Below, one piece after another: positions 42,713 to 52,802 of a stretch of DNA of 64,000 bases; position 1 is the first letter of the stretch; every line of letters starts with the position of its first letter. The notes under the pieces were generated by a model. That model ran no database searches. It saw only the letters and a program-made list of their open reading frames with translations, and was not told the DNA's origin. The position numbers and the translations under genes were made by a program. Source of the stretch: Actinoalloteichus fjordicus (GTDB lineage Bacteria; Actinomycetota; Actinomycetes; Mycobacteriales; Pseudonocardiaceae); NCBI RefSeq assembly GCF_001941625.1, contig NZ_CP016076.1:4490249-4554248 (forward strand), written 5' to 3'.

Positions 42713-45564
42713 CGGGAACCTCCAGTCGCGGGACCGTTCGACGGCCGACCTGTCGCGGCGCGCCGCCCTCGGGAACCGGTGCGGCCCCGCGAGCCGGAGC
42801 GGACTCCCGCCGTCTGCGGCTGCCGCAGTCCCAGATGGTTCAGCGCCGTGAGCAGCACACCGATGACCGCGAGATAGACGCCGACGTCGAAGACCAGGGC
42901 GGTGGTGAAGTGGAAGTCGCCCCAGGGCATCCCGATGTCGGCATGCAGTGGCCGCAGGAAGGAGCCGTCGAAGTAGCCCAGCAGCCCGGAGCCTGCCGCC
43001 ACGACGATCCCGCCTGCGATGAGCCCCGGCGACGAGAGTCGGATACGGGCGGCCGATTCACTCGCAGCCGTCAGATAGACCAGCGCGAACCCCGCCCCTC
43101 CGACCAGCCCGGCGATGAAGCCGCCGCCGGGCTCGTGATGCCCCCGCAGGAGCAGGTAGAGCGACCAGAGCACCAGCAGCGGCATCAGCCACCGCGCCAC
43201 GGTCCGCACGATGACGGTGTTGTCGTCGGCGTTCCAGACCGCACTGCTCGGAGGGACCTTCGCTTGTCGTTCTCCGCCGCCGGAGATCAGACCGCTGGAG
43301 TTCAGCACTGAGATGATCACCAGGCCTGCGACGCCGAGGACCGTGAGCTCGCCCATCGTGTCCATCGCCCGGTAGTCGACCAGGATCGTGTTGACGACGT
43401 TGGTGCCGCCGGTGTCGTCTTCGACCTGGGAGAGGAAGTACTCCGCAGCCTGTGAGAGCTCCCGGCGACCGGTCATCAGATAGGCGGCCAGGCCCGCGCT
43501 GAGTCCGGCCCCGATGGCGATTCCGGCGGTCAGCACCGTCCTTCGCCGGGTCGCGCGATGGAATCTCCGGGGCAGCCGCCGCAGGACGAGCACCGCGACG
43601 ACGACGGTGAGGATCTCCACCAGCACCTGCGTCAGCGCGACGTCGAACGCCCCGAGGAACAGGAACCACAGTGCCACCGTGAAACCGGCCACGCCCACCA
43701 GGACCAGGCCCGCCAGCCGCGAACGGGTGATGGTCGCGGAGAGGACTGCGGCGACCACCAGCACCACCAGGAACCAGTCCAGCGTCCGTGACGTGGGTGC
43801 GGTGAAAGATCCGAAGTCGAGGTTCGCGGCGGCGACGACGGCGGTGAGACCACCGATCAGCACGATCGGCACCGCCAGGTGTCGCGCTGGCGAGTCGCTG
43901 CGGGTGAGATCTCCCACCCGGACGCCCAGCGCGATCACGCCTCGGTACAGCAGCTCGAAGACCGCCGTGCCCGAGGCGGGGAAGAACCGGCGGCCCGCCA
44001 GGGCTTCACCGGAGGCCGACCGCCAGGTGAGGAGCGCGCCCAGGCCGATGGCGGCGGCCGACATCCACAACGCCGCGTTGAAGCCATGCCACAGACTCAG
44101 GTCGGCGTACCCGCTTCCGGGTGCGGCGTCGACCGCTACCCGGTCCGCCAGCGGATTAAGCCACGGAGCGCCCAGACCGAGGAGTAGACCGCCGACGACG
44201 GCCACGGCAGGCGCGGCGAGAAACCAGACACCGGCCTCGCGAGGCGATGGCTCGTTCGGCGGGCCGCCAAACACTCCGACGACGAAGCGGAACGCGTAGG
44301 CGAAGGTGAACGCCGCCGCGATCACCGCTCCGACGCCCACGGCCGGGCCCGCCCAGGCAGGCCCCGGTGCTTCCAGCAGCGCGTCGAACAGGCTCTCCTT
44401 GCTCACGAAGCCGAGGAAGGGCGGTATCCCCGCCATCGACAACGCGGCCAGGCCTGCCACAGTCGCGGTGACGGGCATGGCGGCACGCAGACCGCTGAGT
44501 CTTCGGATGTCTCGGGTACCGGCTTGACGGTCGATGATGCCGACCGTCATGAACAGCGCCGACTTGAACAAGGCATGTGCCACGGTGTGCACGGCCGCTG
44601 CGATCAGCGCCGCAGGAGTACCGATGCCGATCACCATGATGAGGAAGCCGAGCTGGCTGACGGTCGAGTACGCCGCCAGCTCCTTGAGGTCGTGGCGCTG
44701 CAGCGCGAAGACGGCACCGATCAGTGCGGTGACCAGACCCACCGAGATGAGTCCGAGGTTCCACACACCGAATTCGCCGAACGCCGCGGAGAAACGCATC
44801 GCGACATACACCCCGGCCTTGACCATCGTCGCGGCATGGAGATAGGCGCTGACCGGGGTGCTGGCCGCCATCGCGTCGGGCAGCCAGTAGTGAAAGGGGA
44901 ACTGAGCCGACTTGGTGAAGACCGCCAGCATCACCAGCAACGCGACCACGGTCGCGAAGCCGGTGTCCTGCATCCAGGACGTGTCGGCCAGGACGGCGCT
45001 CAGGCTGCTGGTCCCGGTCCGGACGATGAGCAGGACGACTGCGGTCAGCAGCGCCAGCCCGCCCAGCGCGGTGACGAGGAAGGTGCGCACCGCAGGACGA
45101 TTCGCCGACGGCCCGGACAGGCCGATCAGGTAGAACGAGCAGATCGTGGTGAGCTCCCAGAACACGAAGAGCAGCACCAGGTCGTCAGCCAGCACCAGAC
45201 CGGTCATCGCCGTGGCGAAGGCCGTCATCAGGAAGTAGAAGCCACCCCGCCTGCCGGGCGGGAAATACCGCGTCGAGTAGGCGATGATCAGAGCGCCCAC
45301 CGCGAGCACCAGCATGCAGAAAAGCCAGCCGAGGCCGTCCATCCGCAGTTCGAGGTTCACGCCGATCGCGGGCATCCAGGGGCGCGAGAACTCGAGCGTG
45401 CCGCCCTCGACGAGGACGTGCCGTCCCTGAACTGCGACGACGACTGTCAGGGCCGCGAAGACGGCCGCGATCGGCCAGCCTGCCGCACGGCCGAGCAGGC
45501 GGTTGAGCAAGGGTGTGCTCAGGGTGGTGAGAGCGAGCGCAACCACCAACACGACCAGCAACAC
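42709..45564 (-). CDS. mnhA: Mrp Na+/H+ antiporter fused subunits A and B
   Basis: The 951-residue protein begins with a NuoL-like proton-channel part of ~500 residues, with VLLFVFWELTTICSFYLIG, KSAQFPFHYWLPDAMAAST and HALFKSALFMTVG. An MbhD/MbhE-like middle part and a C-terminal MnhB domain (RTVARWLMPLLVLWSLYLLLRGHHEPGGGF-like region) follow. MnhA and MnhB are separate in Bacillus and fused in many actinobacteria and proteobacteria. It heads the operon; no other gene for MnhB is present. Confidence 0.92.
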   Translation of the reverse strand: MLLVVLVVALALTTLSTPLLNRLLGRAAGWPIAAVFAALTVVVAVQGRHVLVEGGTLEFSRPWMPAIGVNLELRMDGLGWLFCMLVLAVGALIIAYSTRYFPPGRRGGFYFLMTAFATAMTGLVLADDLVLLFVFWELTTICSFYLIGLSGPSANRPAVRTFLVTALGGLALLTAVVLLIVRTGTSSLSAVLADTSWMQDTGFATVVALLVMLAVFTKSAQFPFHYWLPDAMAASTPVSAYLHAATMVKAGVYVAMRFSAAFGEFGVWNLGLISVGLVTALIGAVFALQRHDLKELAAYSTVSQLGFLIMVIGIGTPAALIAAAVHTVAHALFKSALFMTVGIIDRQAGTRDIRRLSGLRAAMPVTATVAGLAALSMAGIPPFLGFVSKESLFDALLEAPGPAWAGPAVGVGAVIAAAFTFAYAFRFVVGVFGGPPNEPSPREAGVWFLAAPAVAVVGGLLLGLGAPWLNPLADRVAVDAAPGSGYADLSLWHGFNAALWMSAAAIGLGALLTWRSASGEALAGRRFFPASGTAVFELLYRGVIALGVRVGDLTRSDSPARHLAVPIVLIGGLTAVVAAANLDFGSFTAPTSRTLDWFLVVLVVAAVLSATITRSRLAGLVLVGVAGFTVALWFLFLGAFDVALTQVLVEILTVVVAVLVLRRLPRRFHRATRRRTVLTAGIAIGAGLSAGLAAYLMTGRRELSQAAEYFLSQVEDDTGGTNVVNTILVDYRAMDTMGELTVLGVAGLVIISVLNSSGLISGGGERQAKVPPSSAVWNADDNTVIVRTVARWLMPLLVLWSLYLLLRGHHEPGGGFIAGLVGGAGFALVYLTAASESAARIRLSSPGLIAGGIVVAAGSGLLGYFDGSFLRPLHADIGMPWGDFHFTTALVFDVGVYLAVIGVLLTALNHLGLRQPQTAGVRSGSRGRTGSRGRRAATGRPSNGPATGGSR

Positions 45565-46364
45565 GCCATGGTCCTTTCACGATTCATCGCCACGTCTTCG
45601 TCATGGGGGTGCGGGTGACGACGGCCCACCGCCGTGAGTATCAGCGCCTACGGCGCCGAGAACCGACGAGGGAGAAGGGACCGCACGGCAGACATACCTG
45701 GCAGCAGGTGACGCTCGCGCGATCAACCAGACGAGGAGGGGGAAGACGACTGCGGGACTGAGATCAGCGAGATCCCGGCGGGCACGCGCTCAGTTCGCCG
45801 TGGGCGTTGGTGCCCCACGACGTGGTGTAGCCGTTGGTGCCCGGCGGAAGACCGTGGTCGACCGGCAGTTTGTGGGGTTCGGCGAAGCGGCTCCGCCGCA
45901 GACTCGAGGACCGAAAAGCAGGCATCCCGAGCGCGCCCCCCAGAGGGTGGGTGCTGCGGCTGCCCGGCAGGCCGGTGCCATCGCACCGACGACCGACGCT
46001 CTCGATCACTGCCCCTCCCCTCACGAAGTGTAGAAGTCGTCAAGAACGTATCAGACGACATCCGGAGTCCTGGCTGGCACGATCTCCCCTTCTGGATGAC
46101 CTGATGGTCGCTCGCACGGGTGAGAAGCGTTCGACCGAGTCCGAGGTCACCGGCACCGACGACGACACCGCTGCACCTGTGAGACCGGTATCACTGCTCG
46201 CGAGAACGTCAAGCCCCGGTGCGCTGCCCTCGTGTGCGCCGTGGATCGATCATCGACTCTCCTCGACAGGTGGGCGATGCAGGTCCGGGGCCGGACGTCC
46301 CGGCTGCCCCTTCCAGGCGGCCGAGAGACCGTCGGTGCTGGTGATGCCATCGGGACAGGAGAAG
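45565..46364. other. 800-base gap upstream of the Mrp operon
   Basis: It contains the Mrp promoter region and otherwise only weak frames. A minus-strand stretch at 45764-46024 (PPGTNGYTTSWGTNAHGEL) has slight RCC1-like character, but no start, length or neighbouring repeat supports a gene. Confidence 0.35.
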
Positions 46365-48002
46365 TCAGACGCCGAGATCTCGTCGCGCATGGCCGACGGT
46401 ACCGATGGCCGCGAGGACGAGCGCGATCACCGAGGAGACGGCGAGGCCCGTCCAATCCGGCGGAGTGTGGGGTACCGCGGCAAGGTGCGCGAACGGCGAG
46501 AGGTCCCCCACCCACGCCGGGGCACCCGTGCTCTGCGCCAGGACGTCGAGCAGAAAGCCGCCGACGGCAGGCAGACAACCGACCACGAGGACCGCCCGTG
46601 GAAGCCACCCGAGTGCCGCCGTCGCCGCGCCGATGCAGAGCAGGGCGACGGGCACCAGGTTGAGTGCGCCGGCAAGCGCCTCACCCACTCCCAACGGTGC
46701 CTGGACGATGCGGGTGCCCGCCCACATCGCGAGACCCACCACGGCGAGCAGCAGCAGAACGCACGCCAGGGTGACGGCGAGCTCGACGGCCACGAGTCGC
46801 TCTCGGGATGTCGAGGTGGCGAACAGGGGAACCGCACGTCCACTGCGCTCGTCCTGCCGCATGGCAGCGATGCGCGTCGCGGCGAAACACCCCACCGGAA
46901 TCGCGAACAGGGTGAACATCGTCGCGGCATAGCCGGTGGTCGCATCCAGGAGACCAAAGCCTGCTGCGGCGGCCAGCTCGGTGAAGCGGGGACTGCCTGC
47001 AAGGAAGTCGGTGATCGAGACGGCAAGCAGCCCGATCAGTCCGGCGAAGGCGGCCAAGCCGACCGTCCAGCCCGTCATCGGGGGCAGTACCCGCCGGATC
47101 GCGAACCCGGCGAGCGACCCGAGGAACATCATCCGGGGGGATCGTCGGGCTGTCAGCCGGAGCAGGCCCGTACCGGCGTCGCGCATGCGTGCAATGACGA
47201 CCGCACTCGCCGCGAGCAACACCGGCATCAGGAACAACACGAGGAGCGGAGCGGGTCGATCATGCGCGTAGGGACCGAGTTCACCGACGAGGCCGAACGG
47301 CGTGAACCACCGCAGCCAATCCAGCTCCTCCGCTCCGTCGGCGACCATCCGGGCCATCATCGACGCAGTCAGCAGACCGACTCCCAGCCCGGAGGCGGCG
47401 ACACGAGTGGGAAGGATCTGCGCACACAGCGCGCCCGCTGAGGCGAACCCGACGCCGACCCCGACGAGGCCTGCCGCGTACAACACCGAGCCGACCACCG
47501 CCGTGCCCGAGAACACGAGCGTGCCCGCGAGGACCGTTCCGATGACGGCAAGGCACCCGACAAGTACCGTGAGCGACAGGACCACTTGGTCGACCCGGGT
47601 CGTCTGCCCTGCCAGGAGCAGGTCCGAATGCCCGGCCTCCTCCTCGCCCCGCGTGAGATGTGTCGCAGTCACACACGCCCAGACCCCGACCAGCACGGCG
47701 AACACCGTGCCCGTGCGCCAGACGGTGAAACCGCCCGGATCATCCAGTGCCACCGGGTCGCCGAAGAGGATTCGAATCGCCGGATTCTCCGTCAAAGCTG
47801 CCAACGCCTGGGCGTCCAGCACCCCGGCGAACATGGTATGGAACTGGCCCGCCACCAGCCCCGAGAGCCCTGCCACGACGCCCAGCACCACGAGCGCGCT
47901 GCGGCGAATCTGCTTGAGATGCAGCGCGGCGATGGCGCAAAGAGCCCGCCGCCGGACCGGGCGCGACGTCGATCGCAGTGCGGTCCGCTCCGCCGAGGTC
48001 AT
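46365..48002 (-). CDS. ABC transporter permease, polyketide-antibiotic-exporter type
   Basis: The 545-residue protein has about twelve membrane spans in two similar halves, the layout of actinobacterial 'exporter of polyketide antibiotics' permeases. The conserved loop TRGEEEAGHSDLLLAGQ after the second helix and the matching segment AMRQDERSGRAVPLFATSTSRERL in the second half are both visible. It begins at an ATG overlapping the stop of the ATPase gene by four bases. The substrate is unknown. Confidence 0.85.
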   Translation of the reverse strand: MTSAERTALRSTSRPVRRRALCAIAALHLKQIRRSALVVLGVVAGLSGLVAGQFHTMFAGVLDAQALAALTENPAIRILFGDPVALDDPGGFTVWRTGTVFAVLVGVWACVTATHLTRGEEEAGHSDLLLAGQTTRVDQVVLSLTVLVGCLAVIGTVLAGTLVFSGTAVVGSVLYAAGLVGVGVGFASAGALCAQILPTRVAASGLGVGLLTASMMARMVADGAEELDWLRWFTPFGLVGELGPYAHDRPAPLLVLFLMPVLLAASAVVIARMRDAGTGLLRLTARRSPRMMFLGSLAGFAIRRVLPPMTGWTVGLAAFAGLIGLLAVSITDFLAGSPRFTELAAAAGFGLLDATTGYAATMFTLFAIPVGCFAATRIAAMRQDERSGRAVPLFATSTSRERLVAVELAVTLACVLLLLAVVGLAMWAGTRIVQAPLGVGEALAGALNLVPVALLCIGAATAALGWLPRAVLVVGCLPAVGGFLLDVLAQSTGAPAWVGDLSPFAHLAAVPHTPPDWTGLAVSSVIALVLAAIGTVGHARRDLGV

Positions 48003-48919
48003 CGATCCCGCTCGCCGTAGTAGTCGAGGAAGATCTCCTCCAGCGTCGGTTCTCGGACCTCGATCGTCTCGATCTCCGCCGATGCCAGTGCGCGCAGCGC
48101 CGGACCGGCGGCGCCGGACAGGGTGAAGCGCAGTCGGGAGCCGCCGAGAACCTGGGTTTCGAGCACACCGGGCGTCCGTGTCAAATCGGGCGGATCGCCC
48201 GTGAAGGAGACTTCGACCTCCGTACGTCGGAGCCTGCGCAGCTCCGCGATCCGAGCCACCTCCGCCAGGCGACCGGACCGCAGAATCGCCACCCGATCAC
48301 AGAGTGCCTCGACCTCGTCGAGCAGATGGGAACTCAGGAACACTGTCTGGCCTCGGTCTCTGGCCTCAACCACGCATCGACGGAACTCGCGGTCCATCAG
48401 CGGATCGAGACCGCTGGTGGGTTCGTCGAGGATCAACAGCGGTGCCCGAGTGGCGAAGGCGGCCACGAGCGCGACCTTCTGCCGGTTGCCCGTCGAGTAC
48501 GTCGCCGCCGCCCGGTCCAGGTCCAGAGCGAACCGGTCGACCAGGACCTCTCGATAGGCGAGGTCTGCCTCGGGGCCGGTCCGTGCGAGCAGGTGGAGGA
48601 TCTCAGCACCCGTCAGCGAGGGCCACAACGCCACGTCGGCAGGCACATAGGCCACATGCCGATGGGCCCGACGAACATCCCGGACGTCGTCACCGAACAA
48701 CGACGCACTGCCTGCCGAGGCACGCACCAGGCCGAGCAGGAGGCGGATCGTCGTCGACTTGCCCGCGCCGTTGGGCCCGAGAAAGCCGAAGACCTCACCG
48801 CGCCGGACGGTCAGCGAGAGGTCCTCCACCGCCGTCGTCCGCCCGAAACGCTTGGTCAGCCCCCGTGCATCGATCGCGAGCGGCTCCGAAGAGCAGGCAG
48901 GACCGTGGGAAGCAGCCAT
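47999..48919 (-). CDS. ABC transporter ATP-binding protein of the exporter pair
   Basis: The 306-residue protein has Walker A GPNGAGKSTT, signature YSTGNRQKVAL (the usual SGG replaced by STGN, as is common in this subgroup), Walker B LLILDEPTSGLDP and the H-loop in VFLSSHLLDEVE. The C-terminal tail EPTLEEIFLDYYGE is typical of drug-export ATPases. It overlaps the permease gene and forms a two-gene operon. Confidence 0.9.
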   Translation of the reverse strand: MAASHGPACSSEPLAIDARGLTKRFGRTTAVEDLSLTVRRGEVFGFLGPNGAGKSTTIRLLLGLVRASAGSASLFGDDVRDVRRAHRHVAYVPADVALWPSLTGAEILHLLARTGPEADLAYREVLVDRFALDLDRAAATYSTGNRQKVALVAAFATRAPLLILDEPTSGLDPLMDREFRRCVVEARDRGQTVFLSSHLLDEVEALCDRVAILRSGRLAEVARIAELRRLRRTEVEVSFTGDPPDLTRTPGVLETQVLGGSRLRFTLSGAAGPALRALASAEIETIEVREPTLEEIFLDYYGERDR

Positions 48920-49364
48920 GAGGTTCCTCTCGACGACAACGCTCAGACGTTGCCGACCAGACTTCCCGGCGCACCAGGCGGAACGGTACTCCCCTGATCT
49001 TCAGGCAGTCCACCCCGACCTGGACAGACCCTATGGTCAACCGCAGACAGCCCACCTCGTGGACCGAGACTCGCGCCACAGGAATGATCGTTGAGGCTGC
49101 GATGACACCGGCCATCCCGCCCTCGAGCACGTCCTCGGCGGACGGAGCCCATCTCCCTACACACCGACGGCCGACCACTGTCACGCCGGGTGAGCGGTTT
49201 CGCGACGGTTCCATCGGCTGAGGCGTCCTGTCGGTTCGCGGCCTCGGCGCCCCGCCGCGTCCCCGGGGACGTCGACCCAGACCAGGGGAGAACGCCGAAA
49301 CGGCAGCGTCTCGCACCGCCGACGACCCGGCGGTAGCCGCCTGTGTCATAGCCACCGAGCTCTC
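48920..49364. other. Gap upstream of the ABC pair and downstream of the Trk/Ktr genes
   Basis: About 445 bases. It should hold the promoter of the ABC pair; open frames present are shadows without recognisable domains. Confidence 0.35.
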
Positions 49365-50033
49365 TCACGTCAGCTCGGCGAACCGCTCGGTGTCGACGGC
49401 CTTCCCCGCCACGATGAGCAGATCACCGGCACGCACCACGGTCTCTGCTGTGGCGTAGCTGAAGCCCTCGCCCCGACGCTTGATGCTCACCACGGTGATC
49501 TTGTGCTTGGAACGGAGCTGAGCCTCGCCGAGCGTACGACCGACCGCCTCGGCCGGTGCGGTCGTCTTGACCATCGCGTAGTCGTCCTCGAACTCGATGT
49601 AGTCCAGCATGCGACCCATCACCAGGTGCGCGACCCGCTCCCCCATGTCATGTTCCGGCAACACGACATGGTGCGCGCCCACCCGTTCCAAGATGCTGGC
49701 ATGCTGTCGGGAGAGCCCCTTGGCCCAGATGCTCGGAATGGCGAAGTCCCCGAGCAGCGACGTCGTGAGGATGCTCGCCTCGAGATCGGTCCCGATCGCC
49801 ACGACCGCTCGATGGAACCGGTGGACACCGAGTTGGCGCAGCGCATCGTCATCGGTGGAGTCGGCGACAGCAGCATGGGTGACACGATCGGCATATCGAT
49901 CCACGATCTTCGGATTCGAATCGATGGCGAGCACCTCCGTCCGCTGCCGCATCAACTCCATGGCGACGGAGCCCCCGAACCTGCCGAGACCGATGACGAC
50001 TGCGCGATTGGTCGCATTGTCCTTCTTAGCCAA
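49365..50033 (-). CDS. TrkA/KtrA-type potassium uptake regulatory subunit
   Basis: The 222-residue cytoplasmic protein has an RCK-N Rossmann domain (VIGLGRFGGSVAMEL, GxGxxG motif; D in LAIDSN for NAD(H)/ATP binding) and an RCK-C domain from about residue 140. It gates the membrane K+ channel subunit encoded immediately upstream. Its start overlaps the TrkH-like gene by eight bases. Only one RCK pair is present, as in KtrA/TrkA of Gram-positive bacteria. Confidence 0.92.
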   Translation of the reverse strand: MAKKDNATNRAVVIGLGRFGGSVAMELMRQRTEVLAIDSNPKIVDRYADRVTHAAVADSTDDDALRQLGVHRFHRAVVAIGTDLEASILTTSLLGDFAIPSIWAKGLSRQHASILERVGAHHVVLPEHDMGERVAHLVMGRMLDYIEFEDDYAMVKTTAPAEAVGRTLGEAQLRSKHKITVVSIKRRGEGFSYATAETVVRAGDLLIVAGKAVDTERFAELT

Positions 50034-51426
50034 CGATGGGTCGCTCCTCCGGTAGTTCGTAGCGCCGCGGCCGATCCCGCAGCGCGAGCGCTGCCGCGAG
50101 TGTGACGGGGCCGAGCCTGCCGATGAACATCAGTGCCGACATCAGCACCTGTGCGACGGGTGGCAGATCCGCGGTGATCCCGGTGGACAGGCCCACCGTC
50201 GCCACTGCCGAGATCGATTCGAACAGCACCTCGTCGAGGCTGAACGGCGTGATCGACAACAGCGTGATGGTGGTGACCATGACCAGGGCCACGCTCAACA
50301 GCGCGATCGTCAATGCCTGCCGCTGAACGCTGGACGCCAGCCTGCGTCCCATCAGGTGCACCGTGGGTTCGCCCCTGATCTCGGCCGCGATCACGAAGGC
50401 CAGCAACGCGAAGGTCGTGACCTTGATCCCCCCTGCCGTACTCGCGCTCCCGCCACCGATGAACATCAGCACGTCTTGCACGAGCAGGCTCGCCGACGTC
50501 ATCTCGCCGACGTCGACACTGTTCAAGCCCCCGGATCGGGGCATCACCGCTGCGAAGAAGCCCGCAAGCAGCTTGGTGGGCACGCCGAACCCGCCCATCG
50601 TGCTCGCGTTACGCCACTCGCTAGCCGTGATGAACACGAAGCCGATCAGCAGCAACAGCGCCGTCGCCCCCAACGTGATCTTGGCGTGCATGGACCATCG
50701 GTGCGGGCCTCGGAGCCTGCGACCCACTTCGAAGAGAACCGGGAAGCCCAACCCGCCTGCGATCACCGCGAGGGAGATCGTCAGGGAGATCCACGGGTCG
50801 GCGACGAAGCGCGTCATGCTATCGCTGTAGAGCGAGAACCCGGCATTGTTGAATGACGCGACCGAATGAAAGATCCCCGAGTACACCGCGTCACCGGGTG
50901 AATAGTCATATGCGATCAGCAACCTCGCGGCGAGGACCACGGCGATGACCACCTCGAAGAGGAGGCTGAGCCTGATCACGCCGATGACGACTTTGCGCAC
51001 GTCCCCGAGCTGAAGGCTCCGCGTCTCGCGCTGGGCGGTCAACTCCATGCCGAGCCCGAGCCTGCGGGACACCAGCAGCCCGAGGATTGAGGCCAGGGTC
51101 ATGATGCCGAGCCCGCCTGCCTGAATGAGCACCAGGATGACGACCTGTCCGAAGGTGGACCAGTGCGATCCCGTGTCCACCACTGCCAGGCCGGTGATCG
51201 AGACCGCCGACGTCGCGGTGAACAAGGCATGAACGACGTCGGTGGGCTCCCGACTGGCGGCCGCGATCGGCAGGGTGAGCAACGTCGTGCCGATACCGAT
51301 GGCCACCGCGAACCCGGCGACCACCGCGCGGGCGGGCCTGCCAGCAGGGGGAAGGAGGCGCCGCAGGCGACGTCGCCATGACCGTGGTCGTGCGTCCGCA
51401 GACTCGTGCGGGCCGCTCCGACTCAT
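50026..51426 (-). CDS. TrkH/KtrB-type potassium transporter membrane subunit
   Basis: The 466-residue protein has the four-fold MPM repeat of K+ transporters. The P-loop filters include TSAVSITGLAVVDTG, SFNNAGFSLY, GSASTAGGIKVTT and SISAVATVGLSTGI. The glycine at each filter is kept. A short basic N-terminal tail precedes the first helix. With the RCK protein it takes up K+ using the membrane potential and possibly Na+. Confidence 0.92.
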   Translation of the reverse strand: MSRSGPHESADARPRSWRRRLRRLLPPAGRPARAVVAGFAVAIGIGTTLLTLPIAAASREPTDVVHALFTATSAVSITGLAVVDTGSHWSTFGQVVILVLIQAGGLGIMTLASILGLLVSRRLGLGMELTAQRETRSLQLGDVRKVVIGVIRLSLLFEVVIAVVLAARLLIAYDYSPGDAVYSGIFHSVASFNNAGFSLYSDSMTRFVADPWISLTISLAVIAGGLGFPVLFEVGRRLRGPHRWSMHAKITLGATALLLLIGFVFITASEWRNASTMGGFGVPTKLLAGFFAAVMPRSGGLNSVDVGEMTSASLLVQDVLMFIGGGSASTAGGIKVTTFALLAFVIAAEIRGEPTVHLMGRRLASSVQRQALTIALLSVALVMVTTITLLSITPFSLDEVLFESISAVATVGLSTGITADLPPVAQVLMSALMFIGRLGPVTLAAALALRDRPRRYELPEERPIVG

Positions 51427-51692
51427 CGCATCCCTACGCCTCCCCGCGAGAGTCTCGCGCTGCCGCCGAGCAGGAGGTGGCTGCTCGATCCCCGGCCGAG
51501 CAGCCTAGCCCCTCACCGCTGGGCAGCGAAGTTGCCTCGCGCACCATCGATCGGCTCAACCATGGGGGCGGCCGGTACAGGTCAGCACCGCATGCGTACC
51601 GCTCGGTGCCTGCGGAGATGCGGAGGAGCGGGGACGGGCTCGTCGCGGGGCCGACGGCTGGGGCTCGCAGGCCTCCCCCGCGGGCTGCCGCG
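51427..51692. other. Gap between K+ uptake and VanS-like genes
   Basis: About 265 bases, holding the promoter of the K+ uptake pair. No gene is supported. Confidence 0.3.
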
Positions 51693-52802
51693 CTAGGCGC
51701 GGGTGGCGCGCGAGGCGGTGCGTCGGGCGGCGGGAAGCCGCACCGTGACGACGAGTCCGCCGCCGGGGCGGGGCATGATCGTCGACGTCCCGGCGTGCGC
51801 GCGGATGATGCTCTGCACGATCGCCAGTCCGAGGCCGACGCCTGCATGGTCGTCGTCGCGCAGGCGTTCGGTGCCGCGCTGGAACGGCTCGGTCAGGGTC
51901 GACACCCGCTCCGGGGACAGCGCGCTGCCCGTGTTCTCGACGCGGAGCACGGTCATCGACCGCTGCATCGCGGTGTGCACCGAGATCATGCCGCCTGCGG
52001 GCAGGTTGTGAACGATCGCGTTGTGCACGAGGTTCATCGTCATCTGGAGCAGCAGCGCCGCCGAGCCGACGGTCTGCGTCTTCTCCCCGCCGACGTCGAT
52101 CCGGACACCGCGCCGCTCGGCGAGCGGGAACAGCGTCTCGACCGCCTCCTCCGCGACGAGGGAGAGATCGACGATCTCCCGCAGGAACGATCTTCCGTCG
52201 ACTCTGCTGAGCAGCAGCAGCGCCTCGGTCAACTCGATCGCCCTGGTGTTGACGGTCTGGAGCCGGGCGATGAGCTCCTCGACGTCTCGGTCCGGATCGT
52301 TGCGCGCCACGTCGAGAAGCGTCTGCGAGATCGCCAACGGCGTGCGCAACTCGTGGGAGGCGTTCGCCGCGAACCGCTGCTGTTCCGCGACGTGCGCCTC
52401 GAGCCGCTCGAGCATCGTGTCGAAGACGTCGGCGAGTTCGCTGAGTTCGTCCTGCGGGCCCTCCATCCGGATGCGATGCGAGAGTGATCCGTTGGTGGCC
52501 AGCCGCGCGGCGTCGCCGATGCGGGTGAGGGGAGCGAGCATCCGCCCCGCAAGGAACCATCCGCCGATCAGACCGAGCACGAGCAGGAACAACAGTGCTG
52601 CGGTCGCCGCCGGGGCGAAGGCTCGCAGCAGATCCGACTGGTTGGGCACGAAGCCGCCCCGCGTGTTGATCGCGCGGTCGGGCACGTAGCGCAGCAGGAA
52701 CACCCACACGACGGCGAGCAGCAGGACGCCTGCGACGACCAGGAAGGCCGCGTAGCTCAGCGTCAGCTTCAGGCGGACGCTGAGCCCAGGGCGTCTAGGC
52801 AC
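51693..52802 (-). CDS. vanS: VanS-like sensor histidine kinase
   Basis: The 369-residue kinase has two membrane spans (residues ~8-33 and ~65-87) with a short outer loop of about 30 residues, then a HAMP domain. The H box is FAANASHELRTPLA, the N box QMTMNLVHNAIVHN and the G box AGVGLGLAIVQS. The short sensor loop and FLLRYVPDRA segment are like those of actinomycete VanS proteins. It overlaps the VanR-like gene by eight bases, and faces a vanY-vanT-ligase operon, so sensing of glycopeptides or cell-wall damage is likely. Confidence 0.8.
   Translation of the reverse strand: MPRRPGLSVRLKLTLSYAAFLVVAGVLLLAVVWVFLLRYVPDRAINTRGGFVPNQSDLLRAFAPAATAALLFLLVLGLIGGWFLAGRMLAPLTRIGDAARLATNGSLSHRIRMEGPQDELSELADVFDTMLERLEAHVAEQQRFAANASHELRTPLAISQTLLDVARNDPDRDVEELIARLQTVNTRAIELTEALLLLSRVDGRSFLREIVDLSLVAEEAVETLFPLAERRGVRIDVGGEKTQTVGSAALLLQMTMNLVHNAIVHNLPAGGMISVHTAMQRSMTVLRVENTGSALSPERVSTLTEPFQRGTERLRDDDHAGVGLGLAIVQSIIRAHAGTSTIMPRPGGGLVVTVRLPAARRTASRATRA

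Noticed and set aside
44524-45618. 364-codon plus-strand frame opposite mnhA
   Set aside because: Antisense of the Mrp A/B subunit; composition is not protein-like.
45764-46024. Weak RCC1-like stretch on the minus strand
   Set aside because: A single short match-like segment, no repeats, no start; could be chance.
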